Assembly: GCA_902496645.1 (NCBI GenBank)
Contig: CABVBR010000007.1
Location: forward strand, 1 to 36,165
Origin: an uncultured Collinsella sp.
GTDB lineage: Bacteria > Actinomycetota > Coriobacteriia > Coriobacteriales > Coriobacteriaceae
Direction: 5' to 3'
DNA length: 36,165 bases
The number at the start of each line of letters is the position of its first letter. Position 1 is the stretch's first letter. This document shows positions 1-8,178 of the stretch, piece by piece. A program made the position numbers and the translations under genes. The notes under the pieces are model-generated. The model made no database searches. It was not told where the DNA came from and worked only from the letters and a program-made list of their open reading frames with translations.

Positions 1-1
1 G

Positions 2-1876
2 TGCGAGCAGGAGGGCTTCGATTACGACGACGAGGCGCTTGCCATCGTGGCACGCCATGCCAGGGGCGGCATGCGCGACGCGCTCTCCACGCTGGAACAG
101 CTGAGCGTCTTTGGCAACGGCTCCGTGCATGTGGACGATGCCCGCTCGCTGCTGGGCGAGGTTTCGGACCAGATTTTGGGCGAGTTTGCGCGCGCCATTG
201 CTGATCGTAATGTCGCCGAGCTGTATGGGCTTATTCGCGCGCAGGTCGAGGAGGGCAATGACCTGCTGGAGTTGACGCGCGACCTGGTGTCGCACGTGCG
301 CGACGTGTACGTGGCGTGCGTTGCCGGTGCCCGTGCCGAGCTGTTTGAGGGCGGAGCCGAGCAGGCCGAGGCGCTTGCTGCCGAGGCCGCTGCCTTTGGC
401 GAGCATCCTGCCGACCGCCTTGCCCGTGTGCTGACGGTGCTCGACGATGCCGCCTTGGAGATGAGGGGCGCGAGCGACGTGCGTCTGGTGCTCGAGATCG
501 CCTGCACCCGCCTGGCTCGTCCCGAGGCCGATTTAACGATTGAAGCTTTGGCCGAGCGTGTGGCACGCCTGGAGGCCATGGTTGCCAACGGCGCCGTGCC
601 GGCGAGCGTGGTTGCTGCTCAGGCCGCCGCGCCTGCAGCATCCGTACCAGTTGCTGCCCAGCAGCCGACGCTCATTTCGGGCGCCCGTGCTTCCGCTCCG
701 GCGGCATCCACTGCCCCCGCTGCTGTGTCCGCGCATCAGGGTGACATGCCTTGGGACCGCGGCGCTGCTGTTCCGGCTGCCCAGCCTGTGCCCAAGTCCG
801 CGGCTCCGGCTCCTGCGTCCAAACCGGTAACGCCTGCACCTCAACCCGTTGCGGCTCCGGCTCCCGCGCCTGCTGCATCGACCGTGCCGGTGTCCAAGCC
901 CAACAACGCCGCCCAGATTGCCGCCACCGGTGCTGCCGAGACCCCCGCGGTCGAGGACGCCGGCGAGCTCCAGCGCAAATGGGTCGAGGTCGTCGAGCGT
1001 GTCAAGGCTCGTCAGGCTTCCTATGCAGGGCTTTTGCTCAACGCCCGCGCCACGGCCGACGACGGCTCCAAGCTCACGGTCTCGTTCCCCGCGGGCTCGA
1101 CCTTTGCCATCAAGATGCTCGGACGCGCCGACACGCAGTCGGTGGTCCTGCCGACGGTCTGCGCGGTCTTCGGTCGTCGCACCGTCGACTATGTCCTGGA
1201 TGGGGGTGGCACGCCGGCTCCTCAACATGAGGAGCATTCTCCATCTGCACGGGCTGCGGTATCTGCGGACCCGCAACCCGTGTCCTCGGCGGCCCCTGTA
1301 TCCTCGAGTGCCAGCGCTCCGCAGCACCAAACGACGCCGGTGATGGCACCGACTCCGTCGGCGCCTAAGCCCGCCACGCTTAAGCCTGCTGCCCCGGCGT
1401 CCGCGCCCAAGCCTGTCGCGCCTGCGTCCAAGTCATCCGACCTGGGCAAGGCTCCCTGGCTGCGCTCCGACAACCCTGCCGGCGCTCCTGCCACGGGTAA
1501 GCTCCCGACCGAGCCCGCGCCCCGTGCACCCGAGCGCGCGTCCGCTCCCAAGGCTCAGCCCGCTGCGCCGTCTGCGCCGTGGGAATCCGAGCAGGTTCCC
1601 TACGACGATGCCATGGTCGGCGGTTTTGCTGTCGATGCCGGCGGGGACGATCTGCCCCCGTTCGACGTGCCGGGTGCGGCGTCCGCGCCCATGTCCGCTG
1701 CAACTGCCTCCAAAGAGGAGGATGCTCCTGCAGCTCCCTGGGAGTCCAATCCCGGTGCGGGCAGCCCCTTCGGCCATCAGGGCGCAGCCCCGAGCATCCC
1801 GCAGACCGAGGACGAGGCCAAAGCCCTCATCCGCAACGTCTTCGGCCAGGCCACCATCTTCAAGCCCGTGGAGTAG
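2..1876 (+). CDS. dnaX: DNA polymerase III subunit gamma/tau (5' end outside window)
   Basis: This is the C-terminal 624 residues of the clamp-loader subunit that loads the sliding clamp and couples polymerases at the fork. The open frame runs in from the left edge, so the AAA+ Walker motifs are not visible. The first residues in the window (GGMRDALSTLEQ) are the family's conserved end of the ATPase module, followed by the helical domain III collar. From about residue 200 come two long Ala/Pro-rich low-complexity linkers that flank a compact domain of about 85 residues starting near GELQRKWVEVVERVKA, the tau-type domain of Gram-positives. The last residues (EAKALIRNVFGQATIFKPVE) look like a conserved tail. 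No A-rich slippery heptamer is obvious, so a separate gamma product by frameshifting is not supported. Identification is firm. Confidence 0.95.
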   Translation, partial: CEQEGFDYDDEALAIVARHARGGMRDALSTLEQLSVFGNGSVHVDDARSLLGEVSDQILGEFARAIADRNVAELYGLIRAQVEEGNDLLELTRDLVSHVRDVYVACVAGARAELFEGGAEQAEALAAEAAAFGEHPADRLARVLTVLDDAALEMRGASDVRLVLEIACTRLARPEADLTIEALAERVARLEAMVANGAVPASVVAAQAAAPAASVPVAAQQPTLISGARASAPAASTAPAAVSAHQGDMPWDRGAAVPAAQPVPKSAAPAPASKPVTPAPQPVAAPAPAPAASTVPVSKPNNAAQIAATGAAETPAVEDAGELQRKWVEVVERVKARQASYAGLLLNARATADDGSKLTVSFPAGSTFAIKMLGRADTQSVVLPTVCAVFGRRTVDYVLDGGGTPAPQHEEHSPSARAAVSADPQPVSSAAPVSSSASAPQHQTTPVMAPTPSAPKPATLKPAAPASAPKPVAPASKSSDLGKAPWLRSDNPAGAPATGKLPTEPAPRAPERASAPKAQPAAPSAPWESEQVPYDDAMVGGFAVDAGGDDLPPFDVPGAASAPMSAATASKEEDAPAAPWESNPGAGSPFGHQGAAPSIPQTEDEAKALIRNVFGQATIFKPVE

Positions 1877-1930
1877 CTGCGCGGGCGGGTATACTGCTCA
1901 AGAAGAGAACCCTTTGAACGGAGCGAGCTT

Positions 1931-2191
1931 ATGATGTGGGAATATGTCCGCCTTGAGGACGATACGCAGGTTTCGTATTCCGAAGTCCGGGAGGACAACA
2001 CGGTGAAGGTTGTTGTGGAGCGCCCGCGCGATTGGGGTTTTGACACGGCGGAGTGTATCTTGCCGGCATTCAATTGGGTGTCACACGAGGGCTTTAGCGA
2101 AGCGGACCTCAAAGAACTCGATGATTTCGTGCGTAACAATGCCCCGCTCATCCTGCGTTTTGCCTACGAAGGCGGACGAGTCTATGCCTAG
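1931..2191 (+). CDS. Small acidic protein of unknown function, partner of DUF4160 gene
   Basis: An 86-residue protein that I do not recognise with certainty. It starts MMWEYVRLEDD, is acidic and has no signal peptide or membrane segment. A GGAG lies about 9 bases before the ATG, and a TATACT that could be a -10 box lies at 1890-1895. Its stop overlaps the start of the next gene by 8 bases, so the two are almost certainly co-translated. DUF4160 genes commonly sit next to a small DUF2442-type gene; this protein occupies that slot, but its sequence does not clearly show the DUF2442 pattern. A small two-gene module, perhaps toxin-antitoxin-like, is an inference from gene layout only. Confidence 0.75.
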   Translation: MMWEYVRLEDDTQVSYSEVREDNTVKVVVERPRDWGFDTAECILPAFNWVSHEGFSEADLKELDDFVRNNAPLILRFAYEGGRVYA

Positions 2192-2456
2192 CCTGTTTCG
2201 ACTCGGGCCGTACATCATCTTCTTCTGGACGGGGGAGAACGGCGAACCTGTTCATGTTCACGTTGCGGTCAAGCGCCCCACTGCCGAGGCAACCAAGATA
2301 TGGCTTACCCGCTCCGGCGGATGCAAGCTGGCCCATAACAAGGGCGATATTCCTGCTCGGGATTTACGCGATATCATGCAGTTTGTTTCATCTAACCATG
2401 CGCTGATTTGCAAACGTTGGAAAGAAACAACCGATGGGCTATCGTTTTACTGCTGA
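2184..2456 (+). CDS. DUF4160 domain-containing protein
   Basis: A 90-residue protein beginning MPSLFRLGPYIIFFW and containing the HVHV segment typical of DUF4160 (family start of the type P-x-I-x-x-F-x-G-x-x-I-x-x-Y, then E-P-x-H-x-H-V). The frame stays open upstream, but the ATG at 2184 gives the family's normal N terminus. It overlaps the 3' end of the preceding small gene by 8 bases, indicating translational coupling. The biochemical role of DUF4160 is not established; these genes are widespread, often mobile, and paired with a second small gene. The pair sits as an extra block between dnaX and ybaB, suggesting acquisition. Confidence 0.8.
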   Translation: MPSLFRLGPYIIFFWTGENGEPVHVHVAVKRPTAEATKIWLTRSGGCKLAHNKGDIPARDLRDIMQFVSSNHALICKRWKETTDGLSFYC

Positions 2457-2477
2457 GGGTCACTCATTGGACTTGGG

Positions 2478-2497
2478 GCCCCTAGCTCTTTAGGGGC
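2478..2497. terminator. Hairpin between convergent genes, possible terminator
   Basis: GCCCCTA at 2478-2484 pairs with TAGGGGC at 2491-2497 across a 6-base loop. It lies between the DUF4160 gene and the minus-strand membrane-protein gene, whose stop codon falls inside the left arm. Neither strand has a convincing T run after it, so terminator function is only possible. Confidence 0.35.
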
Positions 2498-2958
2498 GCC
2501 TCGTCCGGGCGCATCTGTATTTCGGACATGTATAGTGTGGTGCCGCGTATCTCGCATTCGAGCAGGCAGGTGCGTGACGGTCGGCCTAGGGTGCCGAGGT
2601 CGATACGATACGTCGCATGGCTGTCCGTGTACTCGACTTGCTCGGCGTTGACGGTTGCTCCGATTGTAAATAAAGAGCCCAGTTCGGCATCGACAATCTT
2701 GGAGTCCTTTATCTTGACCTTGAACTCTTGGTAGAGGGACGGGCTGTTGTAGTAAATGGTTCGGGTTCCGTCGGTGCACTCATCGGTCGCTTCCCATTTG
2801 ACGACGGGCTGGTCCGAGCTGGCTATCAGCAGTTCTGCTCCAAAAGCTATGGCATGGGTGATGACAACCAGCAATGCCCAGCCGACAAAGAGATAGAGAA
2901 CCACATATGCAACGGGGTGTTTTGAGCGGATGTTTTGGAGCGCGTCGGGGACATTCAT
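2482..2958 (-). CDS. Hypothetical single-pass membrane protein
   Basis: A 158-residue protein I cannot assign to a family. The start at 2958 is chosen because GGAGGTG lies 4 bases upstream; an upstream in-frame start would add 10 residues but lacks such a site. Residues about 16-39 (VAYVVLYLFVGWALLVVITH) form one strongly hydrophobic helix, followed by a hydrophilic C-terminal domain of about 115 residues with alternating beta-like segments and Cys pairs (TCLLECE). The likely topology is an N-terminal anchor with the domain outside, which is inference. It is transcribed against the surrounding dnaX, DUF4160 and ybaB genes. Confidence 0.7.
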   Translation of the reverse strand: MNVPDALQNIRSKHPVAYVVLYLFVGWALLVVITHAIAFGAELLIASSDQPVVKWEATDECTDGTRTIYYNSPSLYQEFKVKIKDSKIVDAELGSLFTIGATVNAEQVEYTDSHATYRIDLGTLGRPSRTCLLECEIRGTTLYMSEIQMRPDEAPLKS

Positions 2959-3298
2959 GGGGCACCTCCAACTTGCTATCTTTGACAATCAAATTTTACC
3001 ATGCCGTCATGAGCGCCACCTTGAGCGGGGGTTTAGCATTTTGCTATCTAGCTGGATGCAGAAAATGCCGGGTTCCGGCTCTACAAGATTTAGCTTTCAA
3101 TATTATGCAGATGCGAATTATTCAACTTTGCATAATCTTCGGGCGTGGCTTGCACTCCAGGACATGTATATCGACTGAGGTAGCGTGTCCGTCCCGCTCT
3201 CTGGCTTCGCGCCGTGGTACGATTTTTGAGTTTGAAAGTCCCGCCGTGCTCCGGCTGCCCTTGCAGCTTGTCGCGCGGCCGCACGTAAAGGAGCCATC
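2959..3298. other. Divergent intergenic region with nested dyad
   Basis: This stretch separates the minus-strand membrane-protein gene from ybaB and has no convincing gene. It is more AT-rich than its surroundings around 3085-3140. It contains a perfect 8-bp inverted repeat, ATTATGCA at 3102-3109 and TGCATAAT at 3129-3136, with the small palindrome GAATTATTC at 3115-3123 in between. A TACGAT at 3218-3223 could be a -10 box for ybaB-recR. The ybaB ribosome site AAAGGAG lies at its right end. Confidence 0.4.
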
Positions 3299-3619
3299 AT
3301 GGCCGGTATGAACATGCAGCAGATGATGAAGCAGGCTCGCAAGATGCAGGAGCAGCTTGCCGCCGCGCAGGAGAACCTCAAGTCCCAGACCGTCGACGCC
3401 TCTGCCGGCGGCGGCATGGTCAAGGTGACCGTTAACGGCGAGATGGAGCTCGTCAACCTCACCATCGATCCCGATGCGCTCGATCCCGAGGACGTCGATA
3501 TGCTGCAGGACATGATCATGGCTGCCGTCAACGAGGCCGTCCGCGGCGTCAACGAGCTCGCCAACAAGCAGATGGGCGCCATCACCGGCGGCCTCAACAT
3601 CCCGGGCATGCCGTTCTAA
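3299..3619 (+). CDS. ybaB: YbaB/EbfC family nucleoid-associated protein
   Basis: A 106-residue DNA-binding protein of the YbaB/EbfC family, which acts as a dimer on the nucleoid. The N-terminal MNMQQMMKQARKMQEQLAAA is the family's helical segment, the middle GGGMVKVTVNGEMELVNLTIDP is the beta core, and the C-terminal helix (MIMAAVNEAVRGVNE) and GLNIPGMPF tail are also typical. The start follows AAAGGAG with good spacing. It lies 13 bases before recR, the classic ybaB-recR arrangement. Length and motifs are normal for the family. Confidence 0.95.
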   Translation: MAGMNMQQMMKQARKMQEQLAAAQENLKSQTVDASAGGGMVKVTVNGEMELVNLTIDPDALDPEDVDMLQDMIMAAVNEAVRGVNELANKQMGAITGGLNIPGMPF

Positions 3620-3632
3620 GACACGCATATAT

Positions 3633-4229
3633 ATGAGTGCGAATCACAGTCTGCAAAAACTGCTCGATGAGCTGGGCCGCCTGCCGGGCATTGGTCCCAA
3701 GTCAGCTCAGCGCATCGCCTATTACCTGTTGGAGGCTGACGCCGAGGAGGCGCGCCGCCTGGCCGAGGCCATCCTGGAGGTTAAGCAGGAGGTTCACTTT
3801 TGCAGCCGCTGCTTTAACTACGCCACGGCCGACGAGTGCTCCATCTGCCAGGATTCGATGCGCGACACCACTCGCATTTGCGTGGTGGGCGAGCCGCGCG
3901 ACGTCCAGGCGATCGAGCGCACGGGCAGCTACCACGGTCTCTACCACGTATTGGGCGGCGTGATCAGCCCCATGGACAAGATTGGCCCCGAGCAGCTGCA
4001 CATTCGCGAGCTGCTGGCACGCTTGGGTCACGAGGACATCCACGAGGTCATCATCGCTACCAACCCCAATATTGAGGGCGAGACCACGGCGAGCTACCTG
4101 GCCCGCACTATCAAGCCGCTGGGCGTCGAGGTGTCGCGCCTGGCGAGCGGTCTGCCCGTGGGCGGCGACCTGGAGTATGCCGACGAGCTTACGCTTGGCC
4201 GCGCCATCGAGGCCCGTCGCGCGATTTAG
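3633..4229 (+). CDS. recR: Recombination mediator RecR
   Basis: RecR acts with RecF and RecO to load RecA on gapped DNA. The 198-residue length is standard. Visible in order: the helix-hairpin-helix around residues 12-25 (LGRLPGIGPKSAQRIAYYLL), a four-cysteine zinc finger (C57, C60, C69, C72), a TOPRIM domain at about 80-175 (VVGEPRDVQAIERTGSYHGLYHVLGG split over the fold, with NPNIEGE), and the C-terminal GLPVGGDLEYADELTLGRA segment. The Shine-Dalgarno sequence is weak, so translation is probably coupled to ybaB 13 bases upstream. Confidence 0.97.
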   Translation: MSANHSLQKLLDELGRLPGIGPKSAQRIAYYLLEADAEEARRLAEAILEVKQEVHFCSRCFNYATADECSICQDSMRDTTRICVVGEPRDVQAIERTGSYHGLYHVLGGVISPMDKIGPEQLHIRELLARLGHEDIHEVIIATNPNIEGETTASYLARTIKPLGVEVSRLASGLPVGGDLEYADELTLGRAIEARRAI

Positions 4230-4266
4230 GTGGCGAGCCTGCTCCTGCCGTATGTTTTCCTCGCGA

Positions 4267-4296
4267 CGCACGGGGTAGTCATAATTTCCCCGTGCG
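4267..4296 (+). terminator. Stem-loop downstream of recR
   Basis: CGCACGGGG at 4267-4275 is perfectly complementary to CCCCGTGCG at 4288-4296, with a 12-base loop. It follows recR by about 40 bases. The run of T after the stem is poor, so it may be a weak terminator or a 3'-protecting stem. Confidence 0.45.
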
Positions 4297-4474
4297 ACTG
4301 TAAGTTTGTTGTGCAACAAAGATGCTTTGTATCCGCTTATCGCATGGATGCTTCCACTCGCATCCTTAATTTGCCCATTCGTTGCGCAACCTTTTGGGTT
4401 CGCTGATACACTCAAATATGGATTCGAATGAATGCGCCGCTCCCGAGCGGCGTGTTTTTGTTGGAGGAGAACGC

Positions 4475-5380
4475 ATGCGGCCCGGTGGCACTCAGACAAA
4501 GCGCGGCGCCGCGGTGCGCATGCGACGCCGACTGGGCTTGGCGCCGCATGCGCACGCACTGCTGTCTTGCTCGCTGGTGCTGGTCATAGCTGGCGTTTCT
4601 GTCTATGGCATGACCGTGCCGTCCATGATGCAGGCACATGCCGCACGCGAACCGCGCGTGGGGCATGAGGTCAAAAGTGATCTGGGCACCACGACTGGAT
4701 ATGCTTGGGCAAGTGTGGTCGCGCATATTGTGTTTGGCACCGACGATGCGGACGGCGCCGAGGCCCCGGACAACGAAGTCACGCTTGCCAATGGCAAAAC
4801 CATCGTGCTCACCAACACCAAGATCATCGATCGGTTGTCCAACAATAGCGTGGCGGCAACGGTGAATAAGGTCGAGCGGCAGAAGGAGCAGGACGCCCAG
4901 CAGTCCGGAAAGCCCGGTAGCTCGGATACTTCTGGCTCCGGCTCGGATTCGTCGAGTTCGGGCGGCGGCTCTGGGTCGGGTTCCTCTGCCGGAGGGTCTG
5001 GAAACGGCGGCTCGACGGGCGGCAACGCTGACAACGATGCAAACTCCGGTGGCCTTTCCGCTGCTGAGGAAGAGAGCATTCACAGTTGGCTTGTGACCAA
5101 GTACAACATGCTCGACGGCTATGTTTCTCGTGCCAATGACGTGGTCTCGACCTATAACTCTACGGGAGATCCCAGGCCGTGCGACAGCTTGGTCGGGGAG
5201 ATGTTTGTCATTCGAGCCGAGTTCGGTCGTCAGACATTCTCGCCCCGGTCAAAGTGGTATCAGCAGTATGCCAATCTGTGGGGCTGCTACACCAACCTAT
5301 GTCAATGGGTCGGCCATTACGGCGATGATGACGTCGCGCTCGGTAACTTCAACAATAACGTGGCGGCGCTTGCCCTATGA
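4475..5380 (+). CDS. Secreted or membrane-anchored Ser/Gly-rich protein, kinase-operon partner
   Basis: A 301-residue protein with no family I recognise. The ATG at 4475 is chosen because GGAGGAG precedes it; earlier in-frame starts (4382 TTG, 4418 ATG) lack such a site. An Arg-rich N terminus (RMRRRL) is followed by a hydrophobic helix at about residues 27-48 and a possible signal-peptidase site after QAHA (residue 56). Next come a small domain (about 60-140), a Ser/Gly low-complexity linker (about 144-193), and a C-terminal helical domain (about 195-301) with three cysteines (236, 271, 276) and aromatic residues. This suggests an extracytoplasmic sensor or ligand-binding part on a flexible linker. 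Its stop overlaps the kinase start (ATGA), so the two are coupled. Confidence 0.8.
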   Translation: MRPGGTQTKRGAAVRMRRRLGLAPHAHALLSCSLVLVIAGVSVYGMTVPSMMQAHAAREPRVGHEVKSDLGTTTGYAWASVVAHIVFGTDDADGAEAPDNEVTLANGKTIVLTNTKIIDRLSNNSVAATVNKVERQKEQDAQQSGKPGSSDTSGSGSDSSSSGGGSGSGSSAGGSGNGGSTGGNADNDANSGGLSAAEEESIHSWLVTKYNMLDGYVSRANDVVSTYNSTGDPRPCDSLVGEMFVIRAEFGRQTFSPRSKWYQQYANLWGCYTNLCQWVGHYGDDDVALGNFNNNVAALAL

Positions 5381-7221
5381 TGACCGATCTTGCATCCACC
5401 ACACCACAATCGCTCGGTCGCGATCCCATGGTCGGCCTGCGCCTGGCGCGTGTCGACGGGTTTGAGCCGGCCATTGCGCTCGGTCAGGACGAACTGCCTG
5501 CCTATCTGCGTCGTTTTACGATGCTGTTTGCCGACGATGCCACCATGCGCCGTGGCGGTATCGGCCGCGTGACGCGTGCCGTCAACGCCCAAGGCGAGGC
5601 CGTAGCACTCAAACAGCTCATCTTGCCGACGCGCGATGAGTTTGACGACGATGCCGCCCATGAGGCGCTGGTCGCCAAGTTCAAAGCGGCATTTCGCGAG
5701 GAATATGAATGCCATCGCGCCCTTTCGGGCCTTAAGGGCTTTCCCCGTCTCTATGGCTGGGGCGAGGTCGACGGTGTGCCTGCAATTGTCATGGAATGGG
5801 TCGAGGGCGAGACGCTTGCCCGCTTGCGTTCGCGACTTGCCGTGGATGATGCCGGACGCCTGTCGCCGCTTGTGGCGGCGCGTCTGGGTCGCGACCTGTT
5901 CGATCTGCTCTGCCGTATGAGCCTGGTGGGCGAGGGCTTTGTCCATCGCGATATCTCGCCCGCTAATATTATGGTGCGTACGGCGCGTCTACCGCTTGAC
6001 CGGCAGCTTGCCGAGGGCACCTTTGACCTGTGCCTGATCGACTTTGGCTCGTCGCTGGCGCTTGAGCCTGCGTCGGCCGTGGCCGGTACCGGCGGCAAGG
6101 CTTCGTTTACGGAGCGCTATGCCACGCTGCGTCGCGCGACGGTTGCCTATGCCCCGCCCGAGATGCTCACCGACGATATTCCCGACCTGCGCGCTTTGCG
6201 TATGTCGCCGGCGATCGACGTCTATGCCGCGGCAAGCACGGTTTACGAGCTCATTGCCGGCGTCGCGCCATACGAAGCCGCGCCGAGCGCTTCGGGCACC
6301 TCGGGTTCGCGCAAAAAGACGCGCGACATCGCCAGCCCCTACCGTCTCAAGATGGACACGCGGCCCGACTATCCCATTGGTGCCCATGCGCCCGGTTGTG
6401 ATTTGACTCAGCTGCTTCGTCGTGAGCCCGATGTGGCGCTCGCCGCGGCCGAGCAGGCCCAGCAGCTGGGGCTTGAGCCGGATTCCGAGGAGCTACGCGA
6501 TGCGCTGGCGTTTGTCGATGCCCAGCTGTTCAACGTGGTGATGGCCTGTCTGTCCAGCCATCAAAAAGATCGTCCCGAGCCGGCTGCGGTGGAGGCGGCG
6601 CTCTCGGCGTTTTGTGAACACTATGCGCAAAATGTCGGTCGTTCGCTCCGCGGCGAGCCGCTCACGCCGTGCCCCATGGATGCGTCTGGTCGCGCGGTTC
6701 GTCGCGCGCTGATGGTCGGCGCGACGGTCGTTTGTGGCGTGGTTTGGGCTGTGGTCGTGGTTTCGGCCGCGCTGCTGGCGTCGGGCGCTCGCGTGACGGC
6801 GACTTTGGGATCGCTCATGTGGTCTGGGTCGCTACCGGGTATTATTGCCGCACTGGCGTTGGCGCTGCCGGGCATAGCCGGCGTTGCCGCGGGGGCACTT
6901 GCGCGTGATCGGCGCTCGGGGTTCCTGCAGGGTGTGCTTGCGCTTTCTGCCTGCGAGGTTCCGGTGCTGGTTGTGGCTGCATGTAGCGTATTTTCCCAAC
7001 GCGCCGTGATGGGCGGCCTTGTTGCCGCTCTGGTTGCAACCTATACGCTTACGTGGTTTTTGCTTGCGATGGGCTTTGCCTTTGAACTTCCCGTTTCGGC
7101 ACCGCGACGCACAAAAGCCCAGATGGCGACTCCGCTTGCCGGTGGAGCCGCAGCTGCCCGTACTTTTGGCGGACCTGTCGAAGTATCGTCCGATTCTATT
7201 TCTACGACCAAGGAGGCCTAG
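5377..7221 (+). CDS. Serine/threonine protein kinase with C-terminal membrane helices
   Basis: A 614-residue Hanks-type kinase. A degenerate glycine loop (GGIGRV, 60-65), the ATP lysine (VALK, K79), the catalytic loop H190-R191-D192 with N197 (HRDISPAN), the DFG metal site (222-224), an APPE segment at 259-262 and the structural D281 are all present, so it should be active. Residues about 440-570 form about four hydrophobic helices (for example VVCGVVWAVVVVSAALLA), followed by a short polar tail. This differs from PknB-type kinases with one helix and PASTA repeats; no PASTA is seen. It is translationally coupled to the secreted Ser/Gly-rich protein upstream and followed 3 bases later by an FHA gene, a likely phosphothreonine reader of its products. 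Confidence 0.93.
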   Translation: MMTDLASTTPQSLGRDPMVGLRLARVDGFEPAIALGQDELPAYLRRFTMLFADDATMRRGGIGRVTRAVNAQGEAVALKQLILPTRDEFDDDAAHEALVAKFKAAFREEYECHRALSGLKGFPRLYGWGEVDGVPAIVMEWVEGETLARLRSRLAVDDAGRLSPLVAARLGRDLFDLLCRMSLVGEGFVHRDISPANIMVRTARLPLDRQLAEGTFDLCLIDFGSSLALEPASAVAGTGGKASFTERYATLRRATVAYAPPEMLTDDIPDLRALRMSPAIDVYAAASTVYELIAGVAPYEAAPSASGTSGSRKKTRDIASPYRLKMDTRPDYPIGAHAPGCDLTQLLRREPDVALAAAEQAQQLGLEPDSEELRDALAFVDAQLFNVVMACLSSHQKDRPEPAAVEAALSAFCEHYAQNVGRSLRGEPLTPCPMDASGRAVRRALMVGATVVCGVVWAVVVVSAALLASGARVTATLGSLMWSGSLPGIIAALALALPGIAGVAAGALARDRRSGFLQGVLALSACEVPVLVVAACSVFSQRAVMGGLVAALVATYTLTWFLLAMGFAFELPVSAPRRTKAQMATPLAGGAAAARTFGGPVEVSSDSISTTKEA

Positions 7222-7224
7222 GTC

Positions 7225-8163
7225 ATGGCATCTCAAGTTGAGCTCACCCCATGCGGGGCCATGTTTGACATCTTTAAGCGCGCGGCGCATCTGAGCCATA
7301 TCGAGCTGTGCGGCTTGGTGCTTTCGTCCCGTCCGCTCGCCGACGGCCGCAGCCCGCAGAGCCGAGCCGCCGATCGCTCTTGGGTTTCCCGCTTTATCGT
7401 TCGCGCGCCGGTCGGCACGCTTCAGCAGCGCTACTTTGCCGAATACGGTACCTCGGCTGCGCGTATTATGTCGCAGCTGGCCCTGCGCCGCCGCAATCCC
7501 ATGGACGCCGCGGCTGTGACCAATATGGTGTGCGGCCCCGCTGGCGAGCCCATGGTGCGGGCACTCGAGGAATGCCATCAGGACACGAATCTCTATCGCA
7601 ATGCGCTCGAGCGCCTGTCGCAGGCGGCGGAGCTCATGCCCGCCGAGCGCGCGGAGGCTATCCTGGTACTGTTCGTCGCCGTAGGCTGTTCGGCGGATGT
7701 TCGCTCGTCGGTGACCTACGCCATCGATTACGCACATGCGACCTGCGGCGGCGCCACGTCGACGCCGCGCTCGCTGAGCACATCTTCAGTCACAGGCGAG
7801 AACGAGGCTTCGCCGGCGCATCCGCTGGGACTGTTGCGCGTGCAAAACGGCTACGTGGTGAGCGCTCCGCGCTGGATTCAACCGAGCGAGGAGGGCGTCG
7901 AGATCGGTGCGCTGGCCACGGGGGAGGGCGACATCACCGACGTCGGCGACGATGTCTCGGCTCGCCATGCCCATATCTGGTGCGATGCTCAAAATGCCTG
8001 GTATGTCGAGGACCTGTCGTCAACCAACGGCACGGTGGTGGTAAACGGGGCCACGAGCGTCTGCATCCAGGTGGAGCCCGGCCGCTCCGCCCAGCTCAAT
8101 CCCGGCGACGAACTCAAACTCGGCGAATCAACCACCTATGCCATCCTCCTCGGCGCCCTCTAG
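7225..8163 (+). CDS. FHA domain-containing protein
   Basis: A 312-residue cytosolic protein. The N-terminal 170 residues are helical and unrecognised. The C-terminal part, about 205-310, is a forkhead-associated domain: it contains the S-x-R-H motif (VSARHAHIW, S245-H247) and the SSTNGT loop (265-270) that contact phosphothreonine. A Ser/Thr-rich linker (about 175-195) joins the two parts and could be phosphorylated by the kinase. AAGGAGG overlaps the end of the kinase gene and the ATG lies 3 bases past its stop, so the two are in one operon. The likely role is to bind the phosphorylated kinase or a substrate. FHA assignment is firm; the function of the N-terminal domain is unknown. Confidence 0.92.
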   Translation: MASQVELTPCGAMFDIFKRAAHLSHIELCGLVLSSRPLADGRSPQSRAADRSWVSRFIVRAPVGTLQQRYFAEYGTSAARIMSQLALRRRNPMDAAAVTNMVCGPAGEPMVRALEECHQDTNLYRNALERLSQAAELMPAERAEAILVLFVAVGCSADVRSSVTYAIDYAHATCGGATSTPRSLSTSSVTGENEASPAHPLGLLRVQNGYVVSAPRWIQPSEEGVEIGALATGEGDITDVGDDVSARHAHIWCDAQNAWYVEDLSSTNGTVVVNGATSVCIQVEPGRSAQLNPGDELKLGESTTYAILLGAL

Positions 8164-8178
8164 CTCATCCCCTCAATG

